This document shows positions 1-8,556 of a DNA stretch of 64,000 nt, piece by piece. The stretch's first letter is position 1. Each line of letters opens with the position of its first letter. Source of the stretch: Firmicutes bacterium AM55-24TS (lineage in GTDB: Bacteria > Bacillota > Clostridia > UBA1381); NCBI GenBank assembly GCA_003460745.1, contig QTVU01000014.1:1-64000 (forward strand), read 5' to 3'. The translations under genes and the position numbers were made by a program. A model generated the notes under the pieces. That model was not told where the DNA came from. It made no database searches and saw only the letters and a program-made list of their open reading frames with translations.

Positions 1-15
1 ACCGTCAAATTTTCA

Positions 16-44
16 TTGACTTGTTGCTGTTGTTGTGTTAATAT
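16..44 (+). promoter_or_regulatory. Sigma-A-type promoter of the XRE regulator gene
   Basis: TTGACT (16-21) and TAATAT (39-44) are separated by 17 bases. The start codon follows at 81 after a GGGCGTG-like ribosome site. It probably drives the regulator and the overlapping integrase gene. Confidence 0.6.
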
Positions 45-80
45 ATAAATAATATTAAAACAATTAAAGGGCGTGTAAAA

Positions 81-665
81 ATGGAAATAAATAATGTTAC
101 AATAGGTAACCGCATAAAAGAACTAAGGACTTCAAAGAATCTTACACAAGAGGATATTGCAAAGATGGTAAAAGTATCTAAAGCAACTATCAGTAATTAC
201 GAAAAAGGAAAAGTTTCGCCGCCTATCGAACTTCTCATAAAGCTTGCGGAACGATATGACGTGTCTATTGATTGGTTGTGTGGTTTAAGTAATGAAGAAA
301 TCCCTCGCCTTATGTCATATGGAGATGCCTTTTTTAGATTAGTAGAAATTGATAAAGTTATCGGTTTTTCTGTGGAAGATGTTACTTTTTTCTCTAACCT
401 TAGAGGTACAGCCGTTTTATTTGACGCAACATTGACCAAAGCATTAGAAGAATATCAGGAAATGGTAAACTTAAGAGATAACAACACAATAAGCGAACAT
501 TTATTTAATCTATGGATTTCAGACAAAGTACAACAACTGGATAAGCAATATCGACTTCTCTCAAACCCAGCACTTAAAAACCTAAAAAAAATGGATAAAG
601 ACTTAGAAAAATCAATTAAGCAAAAGGAAGATGAAACAAATGGCAACAGTACGAAAAAGGGGTAA
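81..665 (+). CDS. XRE-family helix-turn-helix transcriptional regulator of an integrated element
   Basis: A 194-residue protein with an N-terminal Cro/CI-type HTH (about residues 10-65: LTQEDIAKMVKVSKATISNYEKG as split motifs LTQEDIAK and SKATISNYEKG). The rest is not recognisable and may be an oligomerisation region, as in phage and ICE repressors. It sits directly upstream of the integrase and overlaps its start, so the two are probably co-transcribed. By family knowledge such a protein would repress excision or transfer functions. Its real targets lie beyond the left edge of the window, so that role is inferred. Confidence 0.85.
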   Translation: MEINNVTIGNRIKELRTSKNLTQEDIAKMVKVSKATISNYEKGKVSPPIELLIKLAERYDVSIDWLCGLSNEEIPRLMSYGDAFFRLVEIDKVIGFSVEDVTFFSNLRGTAVLFDATLTKALEEYQEMVNLRDNNTISEHLFNLWISDKVQQLDKQYRLLSNPALKNLKKMDKDLEKSIKQKEDETNGNSTKKG

Positions 666-2010
666 CACATATCAAATAAGAGTATCTTGCGGCTATGACT
701 GTACAGGCAAACACATTGAAAAGTCAATAACTTGGAAACCGTCAGCCGGAATGACAAAAAAGCAAATAGATAAGGAGCTTGAACGTCAAAAAGTATTATT
801 TGAAGAAAAGTGTATAACAGGACAATTTCTTGACGGCAACATAACTTTCAACGACTTTGCTCAAAGGTGGTTTAATAACTATGCAGATAAACAATTACGC
901 TCCCGAACTGTAACACGATACAAGGAGCTTATGAACCGAATAACCCCCGCAATCGGACATATAAAACTATGTAAATTACAACCTCATCATTTAATGGAGT
1001 TTTATAGCAATCTTTCAGAGGACGGCATAAGACTTGATACAAAATACACGCCTTGCAGTGATTTCAAGGAAATACTTTCCGCCTCGGGCTATACTCAAAA
1101 AATGCTATCAGAAAAAAGCGGTGTTTCACTTACTGCAATACGTTCTTGTATAAACGGTAAAAACGTATCTAAAAACACAGCCGATAACATAAGTGCAGTG
1201 TTAAACCGCAAAGATATTTTCGCAGTTGCAGAGGGTAAAACAAGGCTGTCCGATAAGACTATATCAGAATATCACCGCCTCATATCGTCTATACTTACGG
1301 CGGCGGTACAATGGCAAGTTATACTCGCAAACCCTTGCGACAGAGTTAAACCGCCAAAGGTTGAACGTAGAGAGGCGGTAAGCCTTGATGAAGTACAAGC
1401 AAATGAGTTGATTACTTGCTTACAGTCCGAGCCGATAAAGTACCGCACCGCTGTTATGCTTACATTGTACACAGGTTTAAGACGTGGTGAAGTATGTGGC
1501 TTGGATTGGTCCGATATTGATTTTGAAAACGGACTTGTTAAAATAAATAAATCTGTACTGTATTCAGCGGATAAGGGAGTTTATGAAGATACCACAAAAA
1601 CAAACAGCTCCAACCGTATTATAAGCATACCGTCGGCAATGGTGCAGTTGTTGAAAGAATATAAAATCGAACAATCAAAGAAAAAGTTGTTAATGGGTGA
1701 TATGTGGAATAATAGCGGTAAAGTGTTTACTTCCGAAAGCGGTGGAATGATAAACCCCGATACTCTTTCAACGTGGTTTAAAGGCTTTATAAACCGCCAT
1801 AACTTACCCGATATTCATTATCATTCATTAAGACATACCGCCGCAACATTGCTTATTGCAGGTGGCGTTGATATTGCAACGGTTTCAAAAAGATTAGGTC
1901 ACGCCGATAGGACTACCACTTTAAATATTTATACTCACGCAATTAAATCAGCCGATAAAGCGGCGGCGGATAAATTGCAGGACATTTTTACACATTCAAA
2001 AATAGGCTGA
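640..2010 (+). CDS. Tyrosine recombinase/integrase with an inserted HTH domain
   Basis: Site-specific integrase of about 456 residues. The N-terminal arm-binding region (about 1-60, MATVRKRGN start) is followed by a core-binding domain and a catalytic domain. Catalytic residues visible are Arg near 280 (TGLRRGEV), His-x-x-Arg near 394-397 (HSLRHTAA), His near 419 (LGHADRTT) and Tyr near 429 (LNIYTHA). The core-binding domain is interrupted at about residues 137-192 by a second XRE-like HTH (GYTQKMLSEKSGVS). The ATG at 640 is chosen over 631 because the AAGGAAG ribosome site ends at 630, only usable for 640. The gene overlaps the XRE gene by 26 bases and ends 100 bases from the 3' end of the fMet tRNA gene, the usual placement for an integrase at its attachment site. 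Confidence 0.9.
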   Translation: MATVRKRGNTYQIRVSCGYDCTGKHIEKSITWKPSAGMTKKQIDKELERQKVLFEEKCITGQFLDGNITFNDFAQRWFNNYADKQLRSRTVTRYKELMNRITPAIGHIKLCKLQPHHLMEFYSNLSEDGIRLDTKYTPCSDFKEILSASGYTQKMLSEKSGVSLTAIRSCINGKNVSKNTADNISAVLNRKDIFAVAEGKTRLSDKTISEYHRLISSILTAAVQWQVILANPCDRVKPPKVERREAVSLDEVQANELITCLQSEPIKYRTAVMLTLYTGLRRGEVCGLDWSDIDFENGLVKINKSVLYSADKGVYEDTTKTNSSNRIISIPSAMVQLLKEYKIEQSKKKLLMGDMWNNSGKVFTSESGGMINPDTLSTWFKGFINRHNLPDIHYHSLRHTAATLLIAGGVDIATVSKRLGHADRTTTLNIYTHAIKSADKAAADKLQDIFTHSKIG

Positions 2011-2020
2011 TTTTATACCA

Positions 2021-2042
2021 TAGCGGACAAATAGCGGACAAA
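2021..2042. repeat. Tandem 11-bp repeat next to the integrase
   Basis: TAGCGGACAAA occurs twice back to back (2021-2031, 2032-2042), immediately after the integrase stop. Short direct repeats between int and the target tRNA are typical of recombinase or excisionase arm sites, so this is a candidate part of the attachment site. The other element end is outside the window, so the core cannot be defined. Confidence 0.45.
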
Positions 2043-2069
2043 ATACGAATTTTAATAACATTCCGAAAA

Positions 2070-2105
2070 CACAAAAACGGCTCAAACATAGTGTTTAAGC
2101 CGTTT
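2070..2105 (-). terminator. Intrinsic terminator of the fMet tRNA gene
   Basis: On the minus strand a 14-bp stem (2075-2088 with 2092-2105, one G-U pair) is followed by a T-rich tail. It lies just after the tRNA 3' end. Confidence 0.7.
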
Positions 2106-2110
2106 ATTAA

Positions 2111-2186
<76 letters not shown>

Positions 2187-2222
2187 ATATTTAACTTAGC
2201 GCCTCTCTCAGAGTGCTATAAT

Positions 2223-2251
2223 AGTATAGCACACCCTAACTTATTTGTCAA
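2223..2251 (-). promoter_or_regulatory. Promoter of the fMet tRNA gene
   Basis: Read on the minus strand: consensus TTGACA (2246-2251), 17-base spacer, TATACT (2223-2228). The tRNA starts about 37 bases downstream. Confidence 0.8.
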
Positions 2252-2299
2252 GTGTTTTTTTATAATTTTTACATTTTTATTTTTTAAACCTCAATACTA

Positions 2300-2328
2300 T
2301 TGTTTTTATCCGTGATCTAGTATATAAT
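2300..2328 (+). promoter_or_regulatory. Promoter of the gtrA-yifB pair
   Basis: TTGTTT (2300-2305), 17-base spacer, TATAAT (2323-2328), 24-33 bases before the candidate starts of the GtrA gene. Confidence 0.6.
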
Positions 2329-2360
2329 GTAAGTATTATTTCAAAGGAGAGATGATTAAT

Positions 2361-2861
2361 TTGGAGCGTTTTCTTTCAAATTTGCGTGTACGGCTTGAAG
2401 AACATATTTCGCCGAATATGATGCGTGTAATACGTCCGTTTATGACGGTGCAATTTGTTATATTTATGCTTTTGGGCATTGTGAACACTGCCGTATCGGT
2501 CAGCACAGCCACATTACTTGACATTCTTCACAATGCGTTTCTTGCACCGGACAACCCACTGCGATTAATCGCCGAACACTCACGTTCCAACTTTATATTC
2601 GGATATATAATCAGCATAATAACATCATTCTTTTTAAACTGTCACTTTACGTTTCACCAACGACCGACACTTAAAAAGTTTCTCAAATTTCCGATAAGCT
2701 ATATACCGAATTTCATATTTCAATACCTAATGGTATTCATTTTTACGGCTTTAAACTTAAATTCGACGCTGGCATACATTTGTGCGGCGATACTCGGCAC
2801 ACCGCTTACGTTTGCGGCAATGAAACTAATGGTATTCAGCCGAAGAAAATCAACTACTTGA
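2361..2861 (+). CDS. GtrA-family small membrane protein
   Basis: A 166-168 residue protein with four predicted membrane segments (for example FVIFMLLGIVNTAVSV and YLMVFIFTALNL). This matches the GtrA/DPMS family, proteins proposed to move or present undecaprenyl-linked sugars for cell-surface glycosylation; the substrate here is unknown. The TTG at 2361 lies 10 bases after AAAGGAGA, whereas the in-frame ATG at 2352 lies only one base after it, so TTG is preferred, though ATG cannot be excluded. It is followed after 10 bases by the YifB gene and probably shares its transcript. Confidence 0.8.
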   Translation: MERFLSNLRVRLEEHISPNMMRVIRPFMTVQFVIFMLLGIVNTAVSVSTATLLDILHNAFLAPDNPLRLIAEHSRSNFIFGYIISIITSFFLNCHFTFHQRPTLKKFLKFPISYIPNFIFQYLMVFIFTALNLNSTLAYICAAILGTPLTFAAMKLMVFSRRKSTT

Positions 2862-2871
2862 GGTGATATAA

Positions 2872-4404
2872 ATGCTTTCACACATATATTCCTGCGGACT
2901 TTCGGGTATAGACGGATTTTCCGTATGCGTAGAAACGGATATTTCAAACGGTTTACCCGCATTTGATATAGTAGGCTTACCCGACGCCGCCGTTAAAGAG
3001 GCAAAAGAACGCATACGTTCTGCCATAAAAAACACAGGCTTTCGTTTTCCCGCAAAGCACATTGTCATAAATCTTGCCCCCGCCTCCAAGCGTAAAGAGG
3101 GTTCGGGATACGATTTACCTATGGCACTTTCTATTATATGCGCCACGGAGCAGATTTATGCACCGGACTTAAGCAAATGTACGTTTTTCGGCGAACTTTC
3201 GCTTGACGGTACCGTACAACCGATAAACGGCATACTTCCTATGGTTATTTCGGCGTACAAAAGCGGTTTTACCGATATGTTTGTACCAACCGAAAATGCG
3301 GACGAGGCAGCAGTCATTGAAGGTGTAAACATATATCCCGTATCATCTTTGAAAGCATTATGCGACCATTTTTGCGACATACAGAAAATTAATGTACATA
3401 AAATTGACCTTACCAATTATTTTGCGTCAAGTGCTTCAAATGTACTTGATTTTTGTGATGTAAAAGGTCAGGAGAACGTCAAGCGTGCGCTTGAAATTGC
3501 CGCCGCCGGCAATCACAACGTACTTCTTATAGGCAGTCCCGGAACAGGTAAAACAATGCTTGCACAACGTATGCCGAGCATACTTCCCGACCTTTCGTTT
3601 GACGAAGCTTTGGAAGTCACAAAAATACATTCAATCGCCGGACTTTTACCGAAAGACCAACCGCTTATTTTAAACAGACCTTTCAGAAGTCCACACCACA
3701 CGATTTCATCTGCAGGTTTGTCAGGCGGAGGTTCAACTCCAAAACCGGGTGAGCTTTCCCTCGCACACAACGGCATACTTTTCCTTGATGAATTACCTGA
3801 ATTCAGACGTGATTCGCTTGAAGTTTTGCGTCAGCCGTTAGAGGACGGAAACGTCACAATTTCAAGAGTAAACGCAACTCTCACCTACCCTTGCAACATT
3901 ATGCTTATAGCAAGTATGAACCCTTGCAAATGCGGTTATTTCGGTGACAGTCGCAGACAATGTACCTGTACTCCGACACAGGTTAATCGTTATCGCAGTC
4001 GAATATCGGGTCCGTTGCTTGACAGAATTGACATTCAAGTTGAAGTATCGAATGTTGATTATGAAGATTTAAGCTCGACCGAAAACAGTGAAACAAGTGC
4101 CGAAATAAAAAAACGTGTAAACAAAACACGCAAACTGCAACTTGAAAGATACAAAGATTACAATATCTACTCAAATTCACAGCTTGACGCAGGTATGCTT
4201 AAAAAATTCTGTCCGCTCGGCGAAGAAGAAAATGCAATTTTACGTGCCGCATTCGACAATCTCGGTTTGAGTGCCAGAGCGCACAGCCGTATTTTGAAAG
4301 TCGCTCGTACCATTGCCGACCTTGAAGGCTCAGAAAACATAAAAAGTGAACACATAGCTGAGGCAATACAATACAGAAGTCTTGACCGCAAATATTTTGA
4401 ATAG
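2872..4404 (+). CDS. YifB/ComM-type Mg-chelatase-like AAA+ ATPase
   Basis: A 510-residue protein, the normal family length. An N-terminal Lon-protease-like fold region (about 1-170) precedes a Mg-chelatase AAA+ domain with Walker A GSPGTGKTM, Walker B LFLDELPE and the cysteine-containing insert MNPCKCGYF...CTCTPTQ, ending in the C-terminal helical lid domain. The family includes ComM, a branch-migration helicase acting in natural transformation in Haemophilus and relatives; in Clostridia the role is not established. A GAGGTG ribosome site precedes the ATG. Two tandem intrinsic terminators follow. Confidence 0.93.
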   Translation: MLSHIYSCGLSGIDGFSVCVETDISNGLPAFDIVGLPDAAVKEAKERIRSAIKNTGFRFPAKHIVINLAPASKRKEGSGYDLPMALSIICATEQIYAPDLSKCTFFGELSLDGTVQPINGILPMVISAYKSGFTDMFVPTENADEAAVIEGVNIYPVSSLKALCDHFCDIQKINVHKIDLTNYFASSASNVLDFCDVKGQENVKRALEIAAAGNHNVLLIGSPGTGKTMLAQRMPSILPDLSFDEALEVTKIHSIAGLLPKDQPLILNRPFRSPHHTISSAGLSGGGSTPKPGELSLAHNGILFLDELPEFRRDSLEVLRQPLEDGNVTISRVNATLTYPCNIMLIASMNPCKCGYFGDSRRQCTCTPTQVNRYRSRISGPLLDRIDIQVEVSNVDYEDLSSTENSETSAEIKKRVNKTRKLQLERYKDYNIYSNSQLDAGMLKKFCPLGEEENAILRAAFDNLGLSARAHSRILKVARTIADLEGSENIKSEHIAEAIQYRSLDRKYFE

Positions 4405-4510
4405 CCACAACTCAGTAAATGATTAATCGTTCACTGTGCCGGAATGTCAGCAAATTGTCCGAAACGTGCATAATATTATTTTTATTATAATTTACAGCTA
4501 TAAAAAAATG

Positions 4511-4557
4511 ACAGGTAAGCCTATCTTTGATATACGGCTTGCCTGTACACTTTTATA
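4511..4557 (+). terminator. Terminator after the YifB gene
   Basis: An 11-bp stem (4511-4521 with 4536-4546, one wobble pair) is followed by a modest T-rich tail. Confidence 0.55.
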
Positions 4558-4566
4558 TATACGCTG

Positions 4567-4600
4567 ACGCAGTAAACCTTAATTGTTTACTGCGTTTTTT
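4567..4600 (+). terminator. Second terminator after the YifB gene
   Basis: A perfect 11-bp stem, ACGCAGTAAAC (4567-4577) with its complement at 4585-4595, is followed by six Ts. It abuts the 3' end of the convergent oxidoreductase gene. Confidence 0.8.
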
Positions 4601-5573
4601 ATTGTTCTTCAGGATATTTCAGTCCCCATTCATTACGAATATCGGTCATAATTTCCATAACGTCTTTTGTATACTCCCTAAGCATACAACCGCTTCGCTT
4701 TGAAATCTCCTCCTCCATATCCTCCATTTCATACTGCAACGCTCTTTCGGTTTCACCCTCACAGATTTCTTTTCGCTCGCCTGTTTCGGTGCAGACAATC
4801 GTCGCCTTACACGCTCTCGGATATTCCATAATCTCGATATATCCCTTATCACCGCATATAACACATCTTTTCGGTTGTTTTGTATGAAGCGACAATGAAA
4901 TAACCGTCATTTGTCCCTCTTTGTTCGTCATAACAATTCCCGACATTTCATCAACACCGCTCGGTGCAAATTTTACCGTTGAAATTACATTGTCGGGCTT
5001 TGACTTCAAAAAACATCTTGCAAGCGAAATTGCATAAACACCAATATCAAGCATTGCTCCGCCCGCCAAATTCATATTGAAAAATCTGTTTTTCATATCA
5101 TAGTCCTTGTAACTTCCGAAATTCGCCTGTATCATACTCACGTCACCGATTTCACCGTCCGCAACAAGTTTCATAAGTTTTTTGTATAGCGGCATATGAT
5201 AAATCGTCATTGCCTCGGCAAGTACAAGATTTTTCCCGTCAGCCTTTTTTAAAGCCTTTTCCAACTCAACGCTGTTTAATGTTATCGACTTTTCACACAA
5301 AATATGCTTTCCGTTTTCAAGTGCCTTCATAATAAAATCAATATGCGTGTTATGAGGTGACGTTATATAAATAACGTCCACATTGTCGTCATAAAACATA
5401 TCGTTCAAATCTTCATACACCTTTTCAATTCCGTACTTGTTTGCAAAATCAACGGCTTTGCTGTGCGTTCTGTTGCCTACGGCGTAAAGTTTGCGTCCAA
5501 CGTCTTGCATTGCCTGTGCCATCTGATTTGCCACAACGCCCGTACCAAGCACCGCCCAATTTAATTTATTCAT
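4599..5573 (-). CDS. Gfo/Idh/MocA-family NAD(P)-dependent oxidoreductase
   Basis: A 324-residue protein with an N-terminal Rossmann fold (LGTGVVANQMA near residue 10) and the family signature around residues 90-100, here HILCEKSI rather than the usual EKP. The C-terminal alpha/beta substrate domain is complete. Members oxidise or reduce sugars, inositols or related polyols; the substrate cannot be told from sequence. The start is supported by a GGAGGCGG ribosome site. It is a single-gene unit with its own promoter, downstream of the MetE-like gene's terminator. Confidence 0.88.
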   Translation of the reverse strand: MNKLNWAVLGTGVVANQMAQAMQDVGRKLYAVGNRTHSKAVDFANKYGIEKVYEDLNDMFYDDNVDVIYITSPHNTHIDFIMKALENGKHILCEKSITLNSVELEKALKKADGKNLVLAEAMTIYHMPLYKKLMKLVADGEIGDVSMIQANFGSYKDYDMKNRFFNMNLAGGAMLDIGVYAISLARCFLKSKPDNVISTVKFAPSGVDEMSGIVMTNKEGQMTVISLSLHTKQPKRCVICGDKGYIEIMEYPRACKATIVCTETGERKEICEGETERALQYEMEDMEEEISKRSGCMLREYTKDVMEIMTDIRNEWGLKYPEEQ

Positions 5574-5600
5574 TTCAACCGCCTCCTCCGATATAATTTT

Positions 5601-5629
5601 ATTATACTGATTTCACAGATAAATTTCAA
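5601..5629 (-). promoter_or_regulatory. Promoter of the oxidoreductase gene
   Basis: On the minus strand: TTGAAA (5624-5629), 17-base spacer, TATAAT (5601-5606), 28 bases from the start codon. Confidence 0.7.
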
Positions 5630-5663
5630 TAAAAAAAGAGGTATTTCTTATTTAAAATACCTC
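5630..5663 (-). terminator. Terminator of the MetE-like gene
   Basis: On the minus strand an 8-bp stem (GAGGTATT at 5656-5663 with 5638-5645) is followed by seven Ts, just after the stop at 5677. Confidence 0.75.
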
Positions 5664-5676
5664 AATTAATATTTAC

Positions 5677-6792
5677 TTATCCCCAAACTTCGTCGGCAAT
5701 TTCCTTTACAAGTTTCAATTTTGCCCATTGTTCTTCTTCTGTAAGCTTATTACCTATTTCGCAAGATGCAAAACCGCACTGCGGACTTAGGCAAAGTCTT
5801 TCAAGCGGAACATACTTTGCCGCCTCGTGTATTCTCTTGATAACATCTTCTTCGTTTTCAAGTTTAGGCGACTTAGTTGTGATTAAGCCCAAAACAACTT
5901 TTTTATCGCTTGATACCTTTGCAAGAGGTTCAAAACCGCCCGAACGCTCATCATCATATTCAAGAAGAAGTGCGTCAACATTTTCTCTTGCAAAAACATA
6001 ATCCGCAACAGGGTCATATGCACCGCTTGTGAAATATGTTGAATGATAGTTACCACGGCAAATATGAGAAGTAATCACCATATCAGCCGGCTTATTTTCA
6101 AGTGCAAGATTGTTTACCTTTAGAAGCTGTTCCTTAACGGTTTCAATATCAATGCCAAGTGACTGGTATCTCTGTGCTGCCGCATCACCTACAACCGCAC
6201 CCCAAGTACAGTCGTCAAGCTGAAGATTACGGCAGCCTGCATCGTAAAATTGCTTTATAACGTCACTGTAAGCCGCCGCAATATCTTTAATCAATTCGTC
6301 ATTGTCAGCATAAAACTTTCTTGTACCCTCAATATTATTCGGCACAATAAATTGTTGGAAAGTTTGAGCCGGTGCAGGAATAGTGTATTTGGCAACTGTA
6401 TTCTCATCCTCAAATTGCTTTAAAAATTTAAAGTATTCAACAAACGGATGTGCCTTTGCCTTGATTTTACCAACCAAATATGTATCGTCAAGTTTTGCAA
6501 GTTCCGCATCAAACTTAACTCCGTTTCCCGTGTCCTCATGCTCAACGCCCTCAAATCCCCACATAAAATCAAGGTGCCAGAAAGTTCTTCTGAACTCGCC
6601 GTCTGTGATTGCGTGGAAACCAAGTTCTTTTTGCTTTGCTACTAATTTAGTTATTTCTTCATTTACAATTTTATCGTATTCGTCTTTTTGTATCTCTCCG
6701 TTTTTTAACTTTTCCTTTGAATCTTTTAATATCTGCGGTCTTAAAAAACTTCCTACAAAATCGTATCTAAACGGTGTCTTTAATGTACTCAT
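5677..6792 (-). CDS. MetE C-terminal-like (YxjG/YxjH-type) vitamin-B12-independent methyltransferase family protein
   Basis: A 371-residue protein matching the stand-alone C-terminal half of cobalamin-independent methionine synthase. Visible are FRYDFVGSFLRP at the N terminus, the LQLDDCTWG segment, the HICRGNYHS metal/substrate region and the C-terminal LCLSPQCGFAS cysteine motif that would bind zinc. By family knowledge it transfers a methyl group to a thiol such as homocysteine; the methyl donor is not settled for this short type. The start at 6792 is chosen because AAAGGAC precedes it; 26 upstream in-frame codons have no family similarity. A hairpin surrounds the ribosome site (see separate entry). 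Confidence 0.87.
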   Translation of the reverse strand: MSTLKTPFRYDFVGSFLRPQILKDSKEKLKNGEIQKDEYDKIVNEEITKLVAKQKELGFHAITDGEFRRTFWHLDFMWGFEGVEHEDTGNGVKFDAELAKLDDTYLVGKIKAKAHPFVEYFKFLKQFEDENTVAKYTIPAPAQTFQQFIVPNNIEGTRKFYADNDELIKDIAAAYSDVIKQFYDAGCRNLQLDDCTWGAVVGDAAAQRYQSLGIDIETVKEQLLKVNNLALENKPADMVITSHICRGNYHSTYFTSGAYDPVADYVFARENVDALLLEYDDERSGGFEPLAKVSSDKKVVLGLITTKSPKLENEEDVIKRIHEAAKYVPLERLCLSPQCGFASCEIGNKLTEEEQWAKLKLVKEIADEVWG

Positions 6793-6793
6793 A

Positions 6794-6831
6794 ATAAACT
6801 GTCCTTTCTTTCTTTGATGAATACAGTTTAT
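6794..6831 (-). promoter_or_regulatory. Hairpin enclosing the ribosome site of the MetE-like gene
   Basis: ATAAACTGT and its exact complement (6823-6831 and 6794-6802) form a 9-bp stem whose 20-base loop contains the AAAGGAC ribosome site; the start codon follows at once. It could modulate initiation. No S-box or T-box was recognised. Confidence 0.4.
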
Positions 6832-6915
6832 CATATAAGTACCGTTTTGAAAAATACTTATAAACCGCATTTATTCATAGTTTCAACCTATGGACAAATA
6901 TATTTTAAAAATATA

Positions 6916-8094
6916 TCAATGTGGCATTGCCGCATAGCTTTTATCAATCGTGATTACACAGTAATATGTAGGATATTTTTCCTTTACCATATCATTTATC
7001 GCTTTCTTGACTTCCTTGTCGGTCATATCCATATTATGCGGAACAACGCAGTCAAATATAACGTTTGTGTGCGTAATACCATACACTATACGCAAGTCAT
7101 GAATTGTCAGACGTTCATCAATCTCTTTTACCTTTTCACCAATCCAAATTCTAAGGTCGTTCACTGTATTGTCCTTTGTCGAAATCGGGTCAAAATGCAC
7201 AATCATATGAAGTCCTTCATCATTCATAAAATCACGTTCAATATTATCTATGACGTCATGATTTTTCATAGCATCGCCTTCCGCCGCCATTTCAACATGC
7301 ACACTTGCAAATTGTCTGCCGGGTCCGTAGTCGTGTACCATTAAGTCGTGAGTACCCAAAACACCGGGATAGCTTAAAATCTTTTGACGAATTTCTTCAA
7401 CCTGTTCGTCCTCCGGCGCTTTTCCGAGCATAGGGTCAAGAGTGTCTTTTACAAGTCCGAAACCGCTGTACAAAATAAATACCGCCACACCAAGACCCAT
7501 CCAGCCGTCAAGCTCAAAGCCGATAAAATGCGATAATATCGCCGCAACCAACACTGCACCTGTCGTTATAACATCATTACGGCTGTCTGCCGCCGTTGCT
7601 ATAAGCGTGTTTGAGTTAATCATTTTACCTGTTTTCGTATTAAACAATGCCATCCACGTTTTAAGCAAAATCGAAAACACAAGCACACCGACAGTAACCC
7701 AGCTGAATTCAACCGCTGACGGATGAAGCACCTTATCCAAACTGCTTTTAAACAGTTCAACGCCGATTACCATAATAAGTACGGCAACCATAAGTCCCGA
7801 CAGATATTCATATCGTCCGTGACCGTAAGGGTGTTCTTCATCTGCCGGACGGCTTGCAAGTTTAAAACCAAGCAGACTGATTATGCTTGATGATGCATCG
7901 GATAGGTTGTTTACCGCATCGGCAGTGATAGAAACAGACGCCGACAGTGTTCCGACAATTAGTTTGCTTATGAACAGTATCGCATTGCACACTATTCCGA
8001 CTATGCTTGAAAATTTACCGTATGCCGTACGCACATCGGAATTTTGCGTGTTTTCATAGTCTTTTATAAATCTTTTTATAAGTAGTTTTGTCAT
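6916..8094 (-). CDS. Cation diffusion facilitator (CDF) family transporter
   Basis: A 392-residue membrane protein of the CDF family, exporting divalent metals (Zn, Fe, Mn, Co or Cd) in exchange for protons. The signature DAVNNLSDASSS in the second membrane segment and the following HPYGHGRYEY are present, as is the second metal-site helix (TAAADSRNDV). The last roughly 150 residues form the cytoplasmic CDF dimerisation domain, with a further C-terminal extension. Metal specificity cannot be assigned. It starts 5 bases after the ACT-domain gene stop, so the two are an operon. Confidence 0.92.
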   Translation of the reverse strand: MTKLLIKRFIKDYENTQNSDVRTAYGKFSSIVGIVCNAILFISKLIVGTLSASVSITADAVNNLSDASSSIISLLGFKLASRPADEEHPYGHGRYEYLSGLMVAVLIMVIGVELFKSSLDKVLHPSAVEFSWVTVGVLVFSILLKTWMALFNTKTGKMINSNTLIATAADSRNDVITTGAVLVAAILSHFIGFELDGWMGLGVAVFILYSGFGLVKDTLDPMLGKAPEDEQVEEIRQKILSYPGVLGTHDLMVHDYGPGRQFASVHVEMAAEGDAMKNHDVIDNIERDFMNDEGLHMIVHFDPISTKDNTVNDLRIWIGEKVKEIDERLTIHDLRIVYGITHTNVIFDCVVPHNMDMTDKEVKKAINDMVKEKYPTYYCVITIDKSYAAMPH

Positions 8095-8099
8095 CTATG

Positions 8100-8471
8100 T
8101 CACCCAATCTTTATAACATAATTATTCTCTTTCAATACGTCAAGTGCCTTTTGAAAAAATTCGTTCTTTATAAGTATATAATCAGTGTTGTATGTTGATA
8201 CCGCAAAAATCGGTATTTTTGCATTTGCTAAAATGTCCGCAGCTCTCGCAAGTATTCCCGTGAGTGAAAAATCAAGTATACCCTCGATTCTGAACGCTCT
8301 CCAACCGCTGTCACATACAATCGTATTTTTCGGAACAAACTCGCTTGAGCATACAAGCGATAATTCCTCGTCAGTCTTGCCGACAAAGCAAAACTCGTCA
8401 TTAAAGTTCACTTCCGTAACATCATTTATCTTGCATACCGCAAATTCTTTGTCTATTACCTTTATATCCAT
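8100..8471 (-). CDS. ACT-domain protein, CASTOR/aspartokinase-like type
   Basis: A 123-residue protein made of two ACT-like modules, with the typical pattern SGWRAFRIEG and GILARAADILANAKIPIFAVS. Such small proteins probably bind an amino acid and act as sensors, but no catalytic domain is attached and the ligand is unknown. It is first in a two-gene unit with the CDF transporter and has a clear promoter. Confidence 0.8.
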   Translation of the reverse strand: MDIKVIDKEFAVCKINDVTEVNFNDEFCFVGKTDEELSLVCSSEFVPKNTIVCDSGWRAFRIEGILDFSLTGILARAADILANAKIPIFAVSTYNTDYILIKNEFFQKALDVLKENNYVIKIG

Positions 8472-8500
8472 TTTTATCCCCTCAATTATTGTTTCTAATC

Positions 8501-8529
8501 AGTATAGCACATTTTGTTGCCAACTGCAA
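8501..8529 (-). promoter_or_regulatory. Promoter of the ACT-CDF operon
   Basis: On the minus strand: TTGCAG (8524-8529), 17-base spacer, TATACT (8501-8506), with a GAGGGG ribosome site before the ATG at 8471. Confidence 0.65.
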
Positions 8530-8534
8530 CAAAA

Positions 8535-8555
8535 AAAAGAGTCAAAGGCTCTTTT
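8535..8555 (-). terminator. Terminator of the flippase gene
   Basis: A 7-bp AAAAGAG/CTCTTTT stem with T runs on both sides, directly after the flippase stop at 8557. It could work in both directions. Confidence 0.65.
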
Positions 8556-8556
8556 T

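Noticed and set aside
6814..7344. 176-codon plus-strand frame across the start of the CDF region
   Set aside because: It is antisense to the conserved CDF C-terminal domain and has no start signal.
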